Shown here: piece by piece, positions 10,375-20,759 of the stretch
How the letters are laid out: each line of letters starts with the position of its first letter
Position numbering within the stretch: position 1 is the stretch's first letter
Source of the DNA: Posidonia oceanica
Taxonomy: Eukaryota > Streptophyta > Magnoliopsida > Alismatales > Posidoniaceae
DNA: 64,000 nt
Assembly: GCA_037176725.1 (NCBI GenBank)
Contig: JAZBRS010000050.1
Coordinates: 15,394,001 to 15,458,000, forward strand
Reading direction: 5' to 3'
The notes under the pieces: generated by a model
The model's input: only the letters and a program-made list of their open reading frames with translations
What the model was told of the DNA's origin: nothing
Databases searched by the model: none
Made by a program: the position numbers and the translations under genes

Positions 10375-11200
10375 TCGTTGTGTTTTTACTGTGCAGTTAT
10401 TTTTCTTTACCATGCTATTTTGCCATTAAATTGCATATCTGCCTTGTGTTTTTATTTTATTGCGCTTTAGTCCAGCCATCGTTTATGACTCATTTAATTC
10501 TGAATTTAAATCTTATTAAATTGCATGAAAAACCTAAAAAACTGTCTAATTGCATGTTAGTCCTTCTACTGTGTTTTCTTTTTAAGTTTATTTTAATTCA
10601 AGTCCTGCAGCTTTTTATTATTGCACGTTATTCCTTTAATTAATAATCTGATTTAATGCTTTAAGTTTACCTTAGTAAATTGCATTTTTTATCCTGTCTT
10701 TTTCTTTATTTACATTTTAGTCCTCTATTCTGTTAATTAATGCATTTTTTTCAACTTCTCTTACTGCATTGCATTTTTCCCCTTCAATTTCTGATTTTTG
10801 CATATAGGTCCTTCTCATTAATGCACAGCATCTGTTTTTTAATATTTTTTGCTTATAAAATTGCATTTTAGACCCTGCATATTTAAAAATTGCACATAGG
10901 TCCTCTGTTTGCATTCACAGACCATTTAAGACCACTTTTTTGCTTACAAAATTTCATTTCAACCCCTGCATGTTTCAAAATTGCATGTTAATCCTCCACA
11001 TGATTTCAAAACTTATTCTAATGCATGTTTACCTTATAAAATTGCATTTTGAACCCTGCATTTTGCAAAATTGCACTCAAACCCTCCAGTTTTCAAAAAC
11101 CTTGCATAAAAGCCCCTAACTTTTCAAAATCTTTGCATTTAGACCCCCACCTTTTCAAAAATCGCACATAAGTTCCCAAGTTTTCTAAAAAGTCATCCTT
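10375..11200 (+). repeat. Degenerate ~30-bp repeat, TTGCATTTTAGNCCCT type
   Basis: About 25 imperfect units read TTGCA(T/C)(A/T)TTAGnCCCT followed by a T/A-rich linker. Examples are TTGCATTTTAGACCCTGCAT, TTGCACATAGGTCCTCTG and TTGCATGTTAATCCTCCACA. Spacing varies around 30 bp. The same series occurs in solo LTR 2 (about 20800-21640) and, inverted, in the B LTRs. Confidence 0.7.
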
Positions 11201-11380
11201 AGGTCTTTTCTTGCATTTTTGCATGCATTGCACTCATGCATCTTTGCATTTGGCATTCTTACACACACTTAGGCACACTTAGCTCCCATTTACATGGGAG
11301 GATCTGTTTTGCACACCCTTAGGACCTCCTATACACCTAGATCCATTTTTCTCTCCTGTTCTGGCCCCTCTGCCTTGAAG

Positions 11381-11498
11381 CTGGGATATCTTTTGATCTG
11401 GCCGTTGGATCTGCTCAACCAAGCTACCTGGACGACCCCGGCAGAGCGCTCTTCAGTATGGACCAAGCATTTCTCAGATCAGGCTTCAGATTTCCAAG
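11381..11498 (+). other. 118-bp exon-like conserved block in LTR leader (solo LTR 1)
   Basis: It is bounded on the left by a pyrimidine-rich stretch ending TTGAAG and on the right by CCAAG-GTAAGT. The equivalent blocks at 21845-21962, 41806-41923 (minus) and about 63346-63463 (minus) have the same length and boundaries. This could be a leader exon or a structured RNA element. The substitutions between copies do not look like protein conservation. Confidence 0.5.
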
Positions 11499-11939
11499 GT
11501 AAGTTCTCCTGAACCCCTGCACAACATTCATTTGCACCCCATTTGCATTGCAAGCATTGTTTTTGCTTTCTGGTTTCTCGAGCATGTAGATTAGGACCTC
11601 CTCCTCCTGTCTATCAACTCTGTCACTTTTTTTCGCGTACTCCCAGTGCCTTGTGTTGCGTTTCTCCTGGATTCACTACTAACTGCGACTTTCTTCCCCC
11701 TTTTCCACAATCCGATCGCATCGCGAGCTTTTGGCAGCGTGCGAGACACATCGTGGGACACTTTGGTAGGAAACAGTCACAAAATAGTGGTAATCCCTCC
11801 ACTTGCTTCTCTTCCCCTTTGTAGGTCTTCACACCTACTCTGCGCGGTCCTTAAATAGTGTCTACTCTCACACACGCACCGTTTGCCTCCCCCTTGCTTC
11901 TCTTGCTCTTCCTCCTTACATCTGCATCTGCATGGCTTT

Positions 11940-12350
11940 ATAAATGTTTTATTTCGCCTGCTTTGGCACCGTTTTGCATGCCTGCTTTGCTTTTGGCACC
12001 GTTTTGCGTACCCGCTTTACTTTTGGCACCGTTTTGCGTGTCTACTCTGTCTTTGGTACCGTTTTGCGTGCTCGCTTTGCTTTTGGCACCGTTTTGCGTA
12101 CCCGCTTCGCTTTTGGCACCTTTTTGCGTGCCCACTTTCCTTTTGGCACCGTTTCGCGTGCCCGTTCTGTCTTCGGCACTGTTTTGCATGCCCGCTTTGC
12201 TTTTGACACCGTTTTGCGTGCTCGCTTTTGTTTCTTGCACCGTTTCGCGTGCCGCTTCTGTTTTCTGCATCATTTTGCATGTTGGCTTTGTTTTTTGCAC
12301 TGTTTCGCGTGCTGTTTCTGTTTCTCGCATTGTTTTGCGTGTTTTATGCT
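11940..12350 (+). repeat. 30-bp hairpin array in solo LTR 1
   Basis: About 13 units of GGCACCGTTTTGCGTGCC followed by CGCTTTGCTTTT. GGCAC pairs with GTGCC around an 8-nt loop. Because 30 is a multiple of three, long frames are open on both strands; these are not genes. Confidence 0.88.
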
Positions 12351-14685
12351 GTTTTCTCCTACATGTCGCCTGCATGTCGCCTGCTGTTTTCTACTTGGTT
12401 TTACCGCCGTTTTGCTTTTCTGTCTGCATTTGCATATAGGGCAGTGATGCTTACTGCCTGGAGTTCTCACGAGCCAGGTTTCGCCTGGTTCGGAACACAG
12501 ACAGCATTGCTAAGCACTTAGATAGCACGTTTACTTCCCTGCATCGCATCCCACCACTTAGAGCACACTTTTGAACATTCATTCAGGCATTCATTGGCAT
12601 TTAAGCATTCAAACCTGCATTTCCCTGCGTATATGAGCGTAAGCTTAGAAAGACCGATTCTCGGGCGTGTCGGGGGTGCCTAACACCTTCTCCGCACGTA
12701 ACAGGAGTCCTTGCCTTGTCTTTTGGCCCGTAATGACCATATTGCCCTTATCCTAGGCAAATGCAATGATCATTTGCATTTGTTTTCCTTTGCATTACTT
12801 TACATTGCATCTTTTGCTTGATTTTGCGTGTTAACTCACGCATTTCCCTCGATTTTCCTTGTCTCCCGATAATAGACACGGTGGCGACTCTGAATTGTCT
12901 TATCTTCTTCTTTTCTTATCTTTTCTCCTCTGTTTTAAGTGTTTTCGAGTTGAGCCTTCCTCCTCAGACTTAGCCGCTTATAGTGAGCCTGATTCCGATC
13001 GATGCACGCGAGCTCCTAGCAGTGTGCATGGACGATCTGAACACCGGGATTACTACAGAAACTATCCACATTTTCCACCAAAATATGCATTCACAAATAC
13101 ATCACAAATCCACACTCACACACACATCGATTCCAAATCTAATCGAACACTCTGGCCACAGGTGACACTAGCGACAAGCAGTTGCAGATGACACACGCAT
13201 CTCTTGGCTGCAATGCCGCGAAAGACTACCCCGAGTGGGAGAACAATCCCCCCCAGGAACTCAGCCCTCAATTATAGCATGATCATTTCCATGATCAACA
13301 TCATATCAACACGGGGTTACGCACTCAGGCGTCCCTTTGGTGCCCGAGCGTCTGGGGACTCCAACCCCAGCCCCAGCCAGCACCGGCACAAAGGGTAGAC
13401 CGTCTGTTTCAATGGGGCCTACTGTACCGCTAACCTCACCTTAGGCTACCTGACTCTCGAACCATAGAGTGTATTCAAACACCCCTAGTTACCGGTCAGA
13501 AGCTTCGGTCTCTTGGTCCTTCAAAACCACGGAAACCATTTCCAAACTCTTTTCACAAACATGCATTTCTTTTCCAAAATCATTTGGAAATCTCTTCAAA
13601 ATCATTCCTCATAATCCATAAAACCATACCAAATCACAATAAAACCAAATACATCAAAACCCAAGTCTCTCTCTTTGGAAACCATTTTACCACAAAAACG
13701 GCACACCGAAAAATCCACCGGTCGACCGAAAATCCCTGATTCGGTAGAACCAAATCCACCGATCGATTTCGGCAGACCGAAATCAGGTTCTGGCCTAAAC
13801 TGACGGCAAAACGGGACACCGAAAATGGCGGATCGTACCGATTTCTACAGAAAACGGCATACTGATCCAAAAAGTCGTACCGATCTGTGCGATTTCAGAA
13901 AACCAAAACGAAACCCAAAACAAATCGCCCAAGATGGGAACCTCAACCGATCTCACCACAAAAACCCATAAATCACGAGTAAATACTCGAATCAAAGCAT
14001 CACGAGTGCTCTACACATGAGCACAAAAATCAAACCAATCCATGCATCATACATCAAGATATAAATTCGCAATGCTCAAGAGGTCAAATAAAACCTATTT
14101 CCATTCAAACCACATTCAATCCAAAAACCATTCAAAACCAAATAAAATCCTACATTAGTCATGGCATAGCTAGATCACATGTATTCTAAGCATTTAGGCA
14201 TGAATTGAGGAAAGAAATGAAGGGGAGGACACGCACCAACCGGCGAACCACCACCTCCACTCCGGTCGGCCGACGATCAACACCCTCCCTCCTCACACCG
14301 GCTTGCCTCCGTGCTCCTCCAGCACCGACCGCACCTCCTCAATCTCCTCCGGCCGCTGGTGATCTCCTAGGGTTGCAGTCGGCAGCGGGTGGAGAAGAAA
14401 CGAGAAGAAGAGAGGAAGAAGGGGAGAAGAAGAGGGGAAGAAAGAAGGCACATGGGGAAGAAAAGGGAAAAATTGCATTTCTCTCCCTTTCTCTCCACAA
14501 ACCACAATCAAACCCCTAACTTCCTTCAACCAAGCCCTTACTTCCTCACGACCCCACCAAACAACACCGATGAGCCAGAAACAAAACCACCAAAGACACA
14601 CAAACACCAACACACCACAAACAACAAGAAATGATTTTCCAAAATAATTAACCAAAATTATATTATGGAAAATCAAGATATTACA

Positions 14686-15876
14686 CTTAGCTTGCCGTTT
14701 CCCACGCGATTTGCACGTTTTCAATGTTTTTTTAGCCCTTCTTCCCCTATCCAGCGACGTGCCTGCCGCCCGCGGAAGGCCGACGGCCGATGAGCGCGTG
14801 GCCTGGCCGTTTGCCTCCCCGGCTTGCCTTGCTCGCCTCCATCCTCCCTTTCACCCTCTAATGCGCCCCAGGTGCATGTCTCGGGCTCACGGCCTCTCCT
14901 ATGGCCGGTCGAGCTCGAGATCATCGGCATCACAACACAGGGATGGGGAGCACGACTGGCGTCTGTTTTTCTTATTGCATTTGCATCCACGCCATCCACT
15001 AGATCTCCTCTTGCCTCCACGATGAACCACAACCGAGCTCCATGTGTTCCCGACCCTTCCAGTGACTGGTGAACCCATTGATTTCCGGCGACATGGCATG
15101 GAGGTGGGTGGATCGATCCACTCCACCATTTTGCATTCTGTTTGTTCCATTTAGCTCCTGGTAGTGCCCTCTTGCTTAATCGAGGTTTTCCCGTGGTTTT
15201 TGATTGGATTTGCATGCCCAAACGCGCAATGAAAGTCCACTGCCAGGGAGCAGCTTGGTGCACGGGAACATCTCACGTTTTTTCCAGAAATCCAAACAGT
15301 GGACAGAGCCTTTGTTTATTGCTTTATCATTCGATTTCTTAGCTAGCTTGCCACAAATTTGGCTTCCTAGCATGTTTTTATCAGTCTTCCATAGCATCAT
15401 GACATTAAACTTCCATTTCTTGCAAGTATCGTATAGCGTTAAGCATCCATTTGCATGGCATAGCATTATCTGCATTAAGCATACATTAAGCGACATCATT
15501 GCCAACATTGGCCACATGCAAGTGAGAAAGCCTAGAAAGACCGATTCCAGGCACATGGGGGTGCCTAACACCTTCCCCATGCGTAACAAGAGTCATTACC
15601 CTTTCTCTGGCTCACAATGACCATTTTGCCCTTATCCATTGGCACGAGTCATACTTTTGCATAACATTACATGTACATCATGGTTTTCTCAGTTTTCCTC
15701 GTCTTTCCTATAATAGACTAGGTGGCGACTCCCTTTTTGCTTTATCCTTGCTTTTTTCGCCATTTTCTGGTGTTTTCGAGTCGAGTTTCCCTCCTCATAT
15801 CCACCATTCATCCGTGACCCTCTATCGATTAGTGCGTGCTTGCGCTCCGGCACCATCAGAGATGGTCATAAGGACA
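14686..15876 (+). mobile_element. D-family LTR, right part
   Basis: It resumes after the CTTAG duplication of element F and ends GGTCATAAGGACA at 15876. It contains the conserved hairpin block around 15556-15578 (GGTGCCTAACACC) and the PBS-like GGTGGCGACTC at 15721-15731, 145 bp before the LTR end. No gene is seen. Confidence 0.8.
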
Positions 15877-15877
15877 G

Positions 15878-15898
15878 TGGCGACTTCGTTGGGGATAC
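15878..15898 (+). other. Primer-binding site of element D
   Basis: TGGCGACTTCGTTGGGGA follows the LTR end after a single G. This is the tRNA-Arg type PBS known in Ogre elements. It shows that the LTR to the left is also the 5' LTR of a plus-strand element. Confidence 0.8.
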
Positions 15899-16910
15899 GA
15901 GACTCCGGCTTTCGCTATGCTTTTCCTCGCTTGCATGTTTTCACATTTTGCTAGCTTTATTATGCTTATCCATGCCTAAATACTTACTTAACGCAATAAT
16001 ACATGCCTTTTGGGTGGTGAATGCTTGCTTTTGCACTTATGCTATGCCACCACATGCACATGCCATGATATACATGCCTTTTGATGTGATGAATGTTTCC
16101 TTTCACCATCATGTTCACAACACTTGCACATGCCATGCACATTCTTTATGCCTTGATGTATGATTGCTTGCATGCCATGACTTCATGCCTCTTTCCCCTT
16201 TTGCATATGCCATGCCTAGGATATTAGAGACATACTTGCTTCCTCTTTGGCTTAATTTAAAAGCTACAAATAAAGCCAAACAATTACACTTAAGCACAAC
16301 TAGAGCCGAACTTGCAATCTTCCCCTTTTTGGCTAAGTAAAATGCAAGTAAAATACATCAAAGCATATCTGCATGATCGAACATCTTAGAAAGCATGCAT
16401 CCTCTCATCCCAGAGTCCATCCACTTAGTCTGAGAAGGACAGTCCCGGTCTCTTGTTCCATTGCTTTGGCGTGGGATGAGCTGATCGGTCTGTCCCCCCT
16501 TGCACGGAGTCATGACGGTGTTAGTAGAGGGTACAACCCATGCTTTGGCAGGGTTGAGGCTCCTAACGCAGCACCTGTCACTGCCATGAGCGAGTCAATA
16601 TAACCCATACACCCATGAGCGAGTATAAGCAGTCGACCTACTCAGGACATGCACAGTGAGAGAGCACATACTAGGACATTTATCTGCATGTGTGCCATTC
16701 ATGCCACCGTAACAACCTGTATCGCGTCCATGTTCTGACGTCTTTTGTTGTTTTTGCCTGTACGTAGGTAGGTGCGAGTTCCTCAGCTAGGAGCTCGAGC
16801 GCCCCTCCTTCTCGTCCTCAAGCTATCTGTCACCTCCGATAATAGCTCATCTTAGGTCTCGCGCTTCTGCTTCCAGCCGCAGACCCCTTCGCACCCGCTC
16901 GCGATCAGCC
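15899..16910 (+). other. Untranslated leader of element D
   Basis: There is no gene between the PBS and the gag ATG. The left half is rich in CATGCC and TGCATG words. The right half (about 16400-16720) has a block conserved with the leaders of A (33480-33790, minus) and B (60960-61230, minus), including AGTCTGAGAAGGACAGTCCC and later CTCAGGACATGCA. Near 16770 TAG-GTAGGTGCGAGTTCC resembles the acceptor region seen at the same place in A. Confidence 0.6.
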
Positions 16911-17062
16911 ATGGCCCAAAAAACCAACGAGCCTCTTTCTTCTTCTACATCAGAGGGGATCCCGGACTCGGTCCCTCCTTCCCTCACCTTGCCCCTCTCT
17001 CTAGAACAAGGGCAGACCCAAGCCGATCTGGAGCTCATCACCGAGTCAACCGCGGTGACCAC
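16911..17062 (+). pseudogene. gag: Element D gag, N-terminal part (interrupted by element A)
   Basis: The ATG at 16911 opens MAQKTNEPLSSSTSEGIP. The frame reads to LELITESTAVTT at the insertion point of element A. Element A's own gag (from 33270 on the minus strand) begins MAQHTGELSSS and has LELVTESAAVT at the matching position, so this is the same gag family in opposite orientation. After removal of element A and one ACCAC copy, the frame continues directly into 37800, so the target frame was intact when A inserted. Confidence 0.75.
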
Positions 17063-17520
17063 TGTAGTAATCCTGTATTTCTAATCGTCCATGCACAATG
17101 CCAAAGCTCGCGTGCACCGATCAAAATAGGCTCACTATATGCAGCAGGATCCGAGGAAAGAAACTTGACTCGAAAACGCTAGCAAAAAAAGAAAAAGAAA
17201 TGATAAGACAAATCGGAGTCGCCACCAGGTCTATTAAGTTGGGAGACAAGGAAAACCGGGGGTAATGCATGAAAAGACATGCAAAACCGGATGCAAAGAG
17301 ATGTGATGCAACACAATGCGATGCTATGCTATGACTCGTGCCTAGGATGAAGGAAAGGTCATTACGGGCCAAGAGAAAGGGCAAGGACTCCTGTTACGCA
17401 CGGGGAAAGTGTTAGGTACCCCCAATACGTCCGAGAATCAGTCTTTCTTAGGCAATCTCGCTCACTAATGCAGGAAGATGCTTGCCTAGTGCTTAAATGC
17501 AATGAATGTCTGGTTGCTAT
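17063..17520 (-). mobile_element. Element A 3' LTR, terminal part
   Basis: This is the LTR end TGTAGTAATCC (reverse of GGATTACTACA) up to the insertion of solo LTR 2. It contains the PBS-like GAGTCGCCACC (reverse of GGTGGCGACTC) at 17216-17226 and the conserved GGTG hairpin around 17402-17422. It continues at 23706. Confidence 0.92.
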
Positions 17521-18999
17521 TGTTGACACCCCATTCTGACAGGCTGAGTCAATTGGAATCTCCTGGTGACTTCTGGATCCAAATCTAGGTCCAAACACAC
17601 ACATTCCTTTTCATCCTTCTCTCCAAAACAAGTCCAAACTTAACCTAGAATTACACCTCTTTCCCAAGCCCAAAAACTACCCAAAAATGATAGGAAAACT
17701 CACCATCCCCAACTCAACAAACCTACCAAAAATCCTTAGAATTTTCAAACCAAAACCACTCCCAAACCCTAGAAAACCTAGGCAAAACTATCCTTTTCTA
17801 CACCTCAAAACCCTTCCAAAACTTTCCCAAAACCAAACCCAAACCCTAGGTCCAACACTAAAGACCCTAGGCCACACACTCCAAATTTCATCTCTTTTCT
17901 AAACCCTTAACCCCTTCATTTCACCAAATTATCCTTTTCTCTCTCCTGGATTATTCTTTTCTCTCTCCTCTCTCTCTCCTCTCTCTCTCTCCTGATTATC
18001 CTCCTTCTTTTCACTCCCTTCTCTCCCTTCTTCTTGCCTGGCTGTGGGCCCTCCTTGTGCATCTATCTCTTCTGAATCTTATTTGTATTTTTATCTTATT
18101 TTTAGCATTTTCTTTGCTTTTCTAAAAATTATTTTCTTTCAATTCCCCTCTTTCTTCCTTACTCCTCCTTTTCTCCCTTTTCTTCTTCCTTTTCCTTTTC
18201 TTTTCCTTTCTTCCACTAAATCTTCAAAAAACTCTTAAAAACCTTCAAAACTCTAAAACAAAAGGAAAACAAATTAAAATCCCAAAAGAAATAATTAAAA
18301 ACATTAAACAAACAATTAAAAACAAAAGCCTAACTAAATTTAACTAAAACTAAAAACTAAGAATGCAACTTAAAAAATGCAAAACAAACAAAAAGAAAAT
18401 GCTGTAAAATCAAGGAAAAAACTAAAATGTAATCAAAACAAGCAAAAGTAAAAACCCTACTAAAAAACAATCAAAAACAAATCCTAAAAGGAAAGAAAAC
18501 AATTAAAAATGCTAAGTCAAAAAAAACTTAACTTAAAAAGAAACAATTTGAAAACCTAATTAAAAAGGAAAAAACAAACAATCAAAAATCTAAAAACACT
18601 CAATTAATTAAAAACTTAACAAGGAAGAAACTCAACTAAAAAAAAATATTAAAAAGAACTTAACAAACAAAAATCAAAGACAAATCAAAAAAGACTTAAG
18701 GAAAAGACTAAAATCAAAAATCTAAAACTCACCCTAATTAATTTAAAAACAATCTTTAAAATCCTAATTAACATCCCAAAGACATAACAAGAAAAACTTA
18801 ACTAAGAACAACTAAAAATTTTTAACAAACATTTAAAAACCAAATCAATAAACAATTAAAAGAAAACTCAAAATCCTAATCAAAACTAGCACTCTTTAAT
18901 CCTAATTAACTAATTAAAAACAAACACTAAAAACCCAATTAAAGTCCTAACTCAAACACAACTACTCTAAAAACTTTTTTCAAAATCTTTCTATTCTTG

Positions 19000-19095
19000 T
19001 TTCCATTTTTATTTTTATTTTTATTTTTATTTTTATTTTTATTTTTATTTTTATTTTTATTTTTATTTTTATTTTTATTTTTATTTTTATTTTTA
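19000..19095 (+). repeat. ATTTTT hexanucleotide microsatellite
   Basis: About 15 near-perfect copies of ATTTTT. Solo LTR 1 has only a short imperfect version at the matching place (about 8700-8735), so this is a local expansion. Confidence 0.95.
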
Positions 19096-20759
19096 ATTTC
19101 CTTCTTCTTTCCCTTCTTCTTTTCCCTTTCTTCCATTCTTCCTTTCTTTCTATTTTTCTTTCTTTTTCTTCCTGGGCCCAGTCCGGCCCGTTCCACCCCT
19201 CCTCTCCTTTCTTCTTTCTTTTTTTCTCTCCGCACTAGGCTCGGCCCGCACCCATCCTCCTCCTTCCTTCCTCCTTCTTCTTCTTCTTCCTCAGTTCTTC
19301 TCCACCTCTCCCGCCAGCCAACTCCCTCCATCCTCTTCAAAATTCAACTTCTTCTTCCCTCTCGATCCCATCAACTCCAGCTCATCTCCACCTCTCTCGT
19401 ATCTCAGCAGCTTCTCCAAGGCATTAATTGCCCGTCGCCTCCGGTCGTCCTCCCTCTACAGCTGCAGCCCGTGCCGGTGGATTTTCAAAAAATCCCAGCG
19501 CGCTCGTTTCATCTGCAGCCTCGATAAAACCTCCAATCTTCTTCTCCTTCATCGCCTTTTCGTCGTCCAGAGAAAGGGAGAGAGAATCCAGAGCTGAGAG
19601 CACCCAATTCCCCTTCTTCCCCTCTGCAAAAAACAGCCCTCTTCCTCCTCTTCCTTTCCACCCGAACCAGAGCCTCCATCCTTAGCAAAACCACTCCCAA
19701 TTCCGTCCCCAAATCCACCCAAATTCCCAGCATTTCAGGCCACCCTTCCACAGCCCGAGCCACCCTGAAACCACCCCCCAACTCCTCCTTGTCCAAGATA
19801 GAACTCGACACTTCCTCTCCCCAGAATTCCTAACTCCACAGCTCACGAAATCCTCCCAAATCCCAGCACCTAACTCCCTGAATCACCACCTTTCCAACCC
19901 CCCTAAGCTTCGCCTCCAGTTCTCCCCGCAGACCAAACCCTCCACTTTAAACACCTTCCCTGACTTCTAACCAGAAATCCCTCCAGTTGCTAACTCTCAA
20001 ACCAAGCCCCCACCGTCCAATCTTAGCATTCAGAACCCCTCACCAAGCACCCAAAAGATCGTCGGCACCTTCCTACTAGCCCGGGGAGCAGCAGACAGTC
20101 ACCCCCACCTCCGGTCGTTCTTGCTAAACCCAAAGAAGCAATTTCTTGCTCCGGCCTTCAGAGCTTGCGTCCGACCGTTCGGGAAGCATCGGAGGATCGC
20201 GTGGAGTGAATCCAAGCAATCGCAGCCTGTCGACGACACCCGTAGCAGCCGGACCAAGCTCGCCGACTTCTGCAGAAGGCACCGACGTCGGGAGGACTTC
20301 TCAGCCACGGAAACAGGTAGATTCCTTTTCCCTTAGCCTAATTCTCTCTCCAGCATGCTTTTCCGGCCATTAGGTTAGAGTTCCCCTCCTTCTTCCGCCG
20401 GGTCGTCGCCGCCGTCATCTCTTCTTCTCCGACGAGGTCAGGGACTGGAATCGTCGCTCCGGCAGTAGAACTCGCTTCCAGGCATCGCCTGAGGTCCGCC
20501 CAGTTCCCAGGAACTCTCCGGTGGCCTCAGACCGCGACGACGACGCACCAATCGCCTGCTTCACCTCCGAGTAGGTCTGCAGCCTCCTCCGGCCTCTTCG
20601 GCCTGCTCCAGGCAGCACCAAGCCACGCCGACGCTGCTCCGAGGTCCGCCTACCTCCGATGAAGCTCGCCGACCGATCAGCACTTCCCCAACATCCCTTC
20701 TCCGGCGTTCATGGTCGCTGGTAGCAGCTGCTACAGTGACCATGCCCGCTGCAATTTAC

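Larger units (their letters stand above)
7232..13057 (+). mobile_element. Ogre-type solo LTR 1 (5.8 kb) inserted in element F
   Basis: It begins TATTGACACCCCATTTTG (consensus TGTTGACACCCC) and ends GGGATTACTACA. The flanks are GAAAC at 7227-7231 and 13058-13062, a 5-bp target duplication, and there is no PBS or internal region. From left to right it holds: a pyrimidine-rich stretch (about 7620-7920); an A-rich, G-poor stretch (7920-8690); a C-rich stretch (8690-10350) ending in a donor-like CAG-GTGCC near 9947; degenerate ~30-bp repeats (10380-11200); a 118-bp exon-like block (11381-11498); a 30-bp hairpin array (11940-12350); a conserved hairpin block (12640-12760); and a PBS-like motif at 12880. 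The layout matches the LTRs of element B and solo LTR 2. Confidence 0.93.
6863..14685. mobile_element. Element F, ~2.0 kb LTR-like insertion in the D LTR, split by a solo LTR
   Basis: It starts TGTCACGCCCC and ends GATATTACA, and is flanked by CTTAG at 6858-6862 and 14686-14690. Removing the nested solo LTR and its duplication leaves about 2.0 kb with no coding domain. This is most simply a solo LTR. The TGTCACGCC start resembles several plant Ty3/gypsy LTRs, but the family is not certain. Its right part (13063-14685) has a pocket at about 13690-13880 with repeated ACCGA/CCGATC words and an A- and C-rich right end. No gene is seen. Confidence 0.7.

Noticed and set aside
11858..12447. 193-codon and overlapping frames with APFCVPALLL-type repeats
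   Set aside because: The 30-bp repeat unit is a multiple of three, so all frames repeat without stops. This is not a membrane protein gene.
13634..13995. Minus-strand frames in element F over an ACCGA-rich pocket
   Set aside because: Short, overlapping and without domain; the sequence is a local run of related short words in an LTR.
18997..19527. 176-codon frame starting with a Phe/Leu run
   Set aside because: Translation of the ATTTTT microsatellite and the adjoining pyrimidine-rich LTR sequence.
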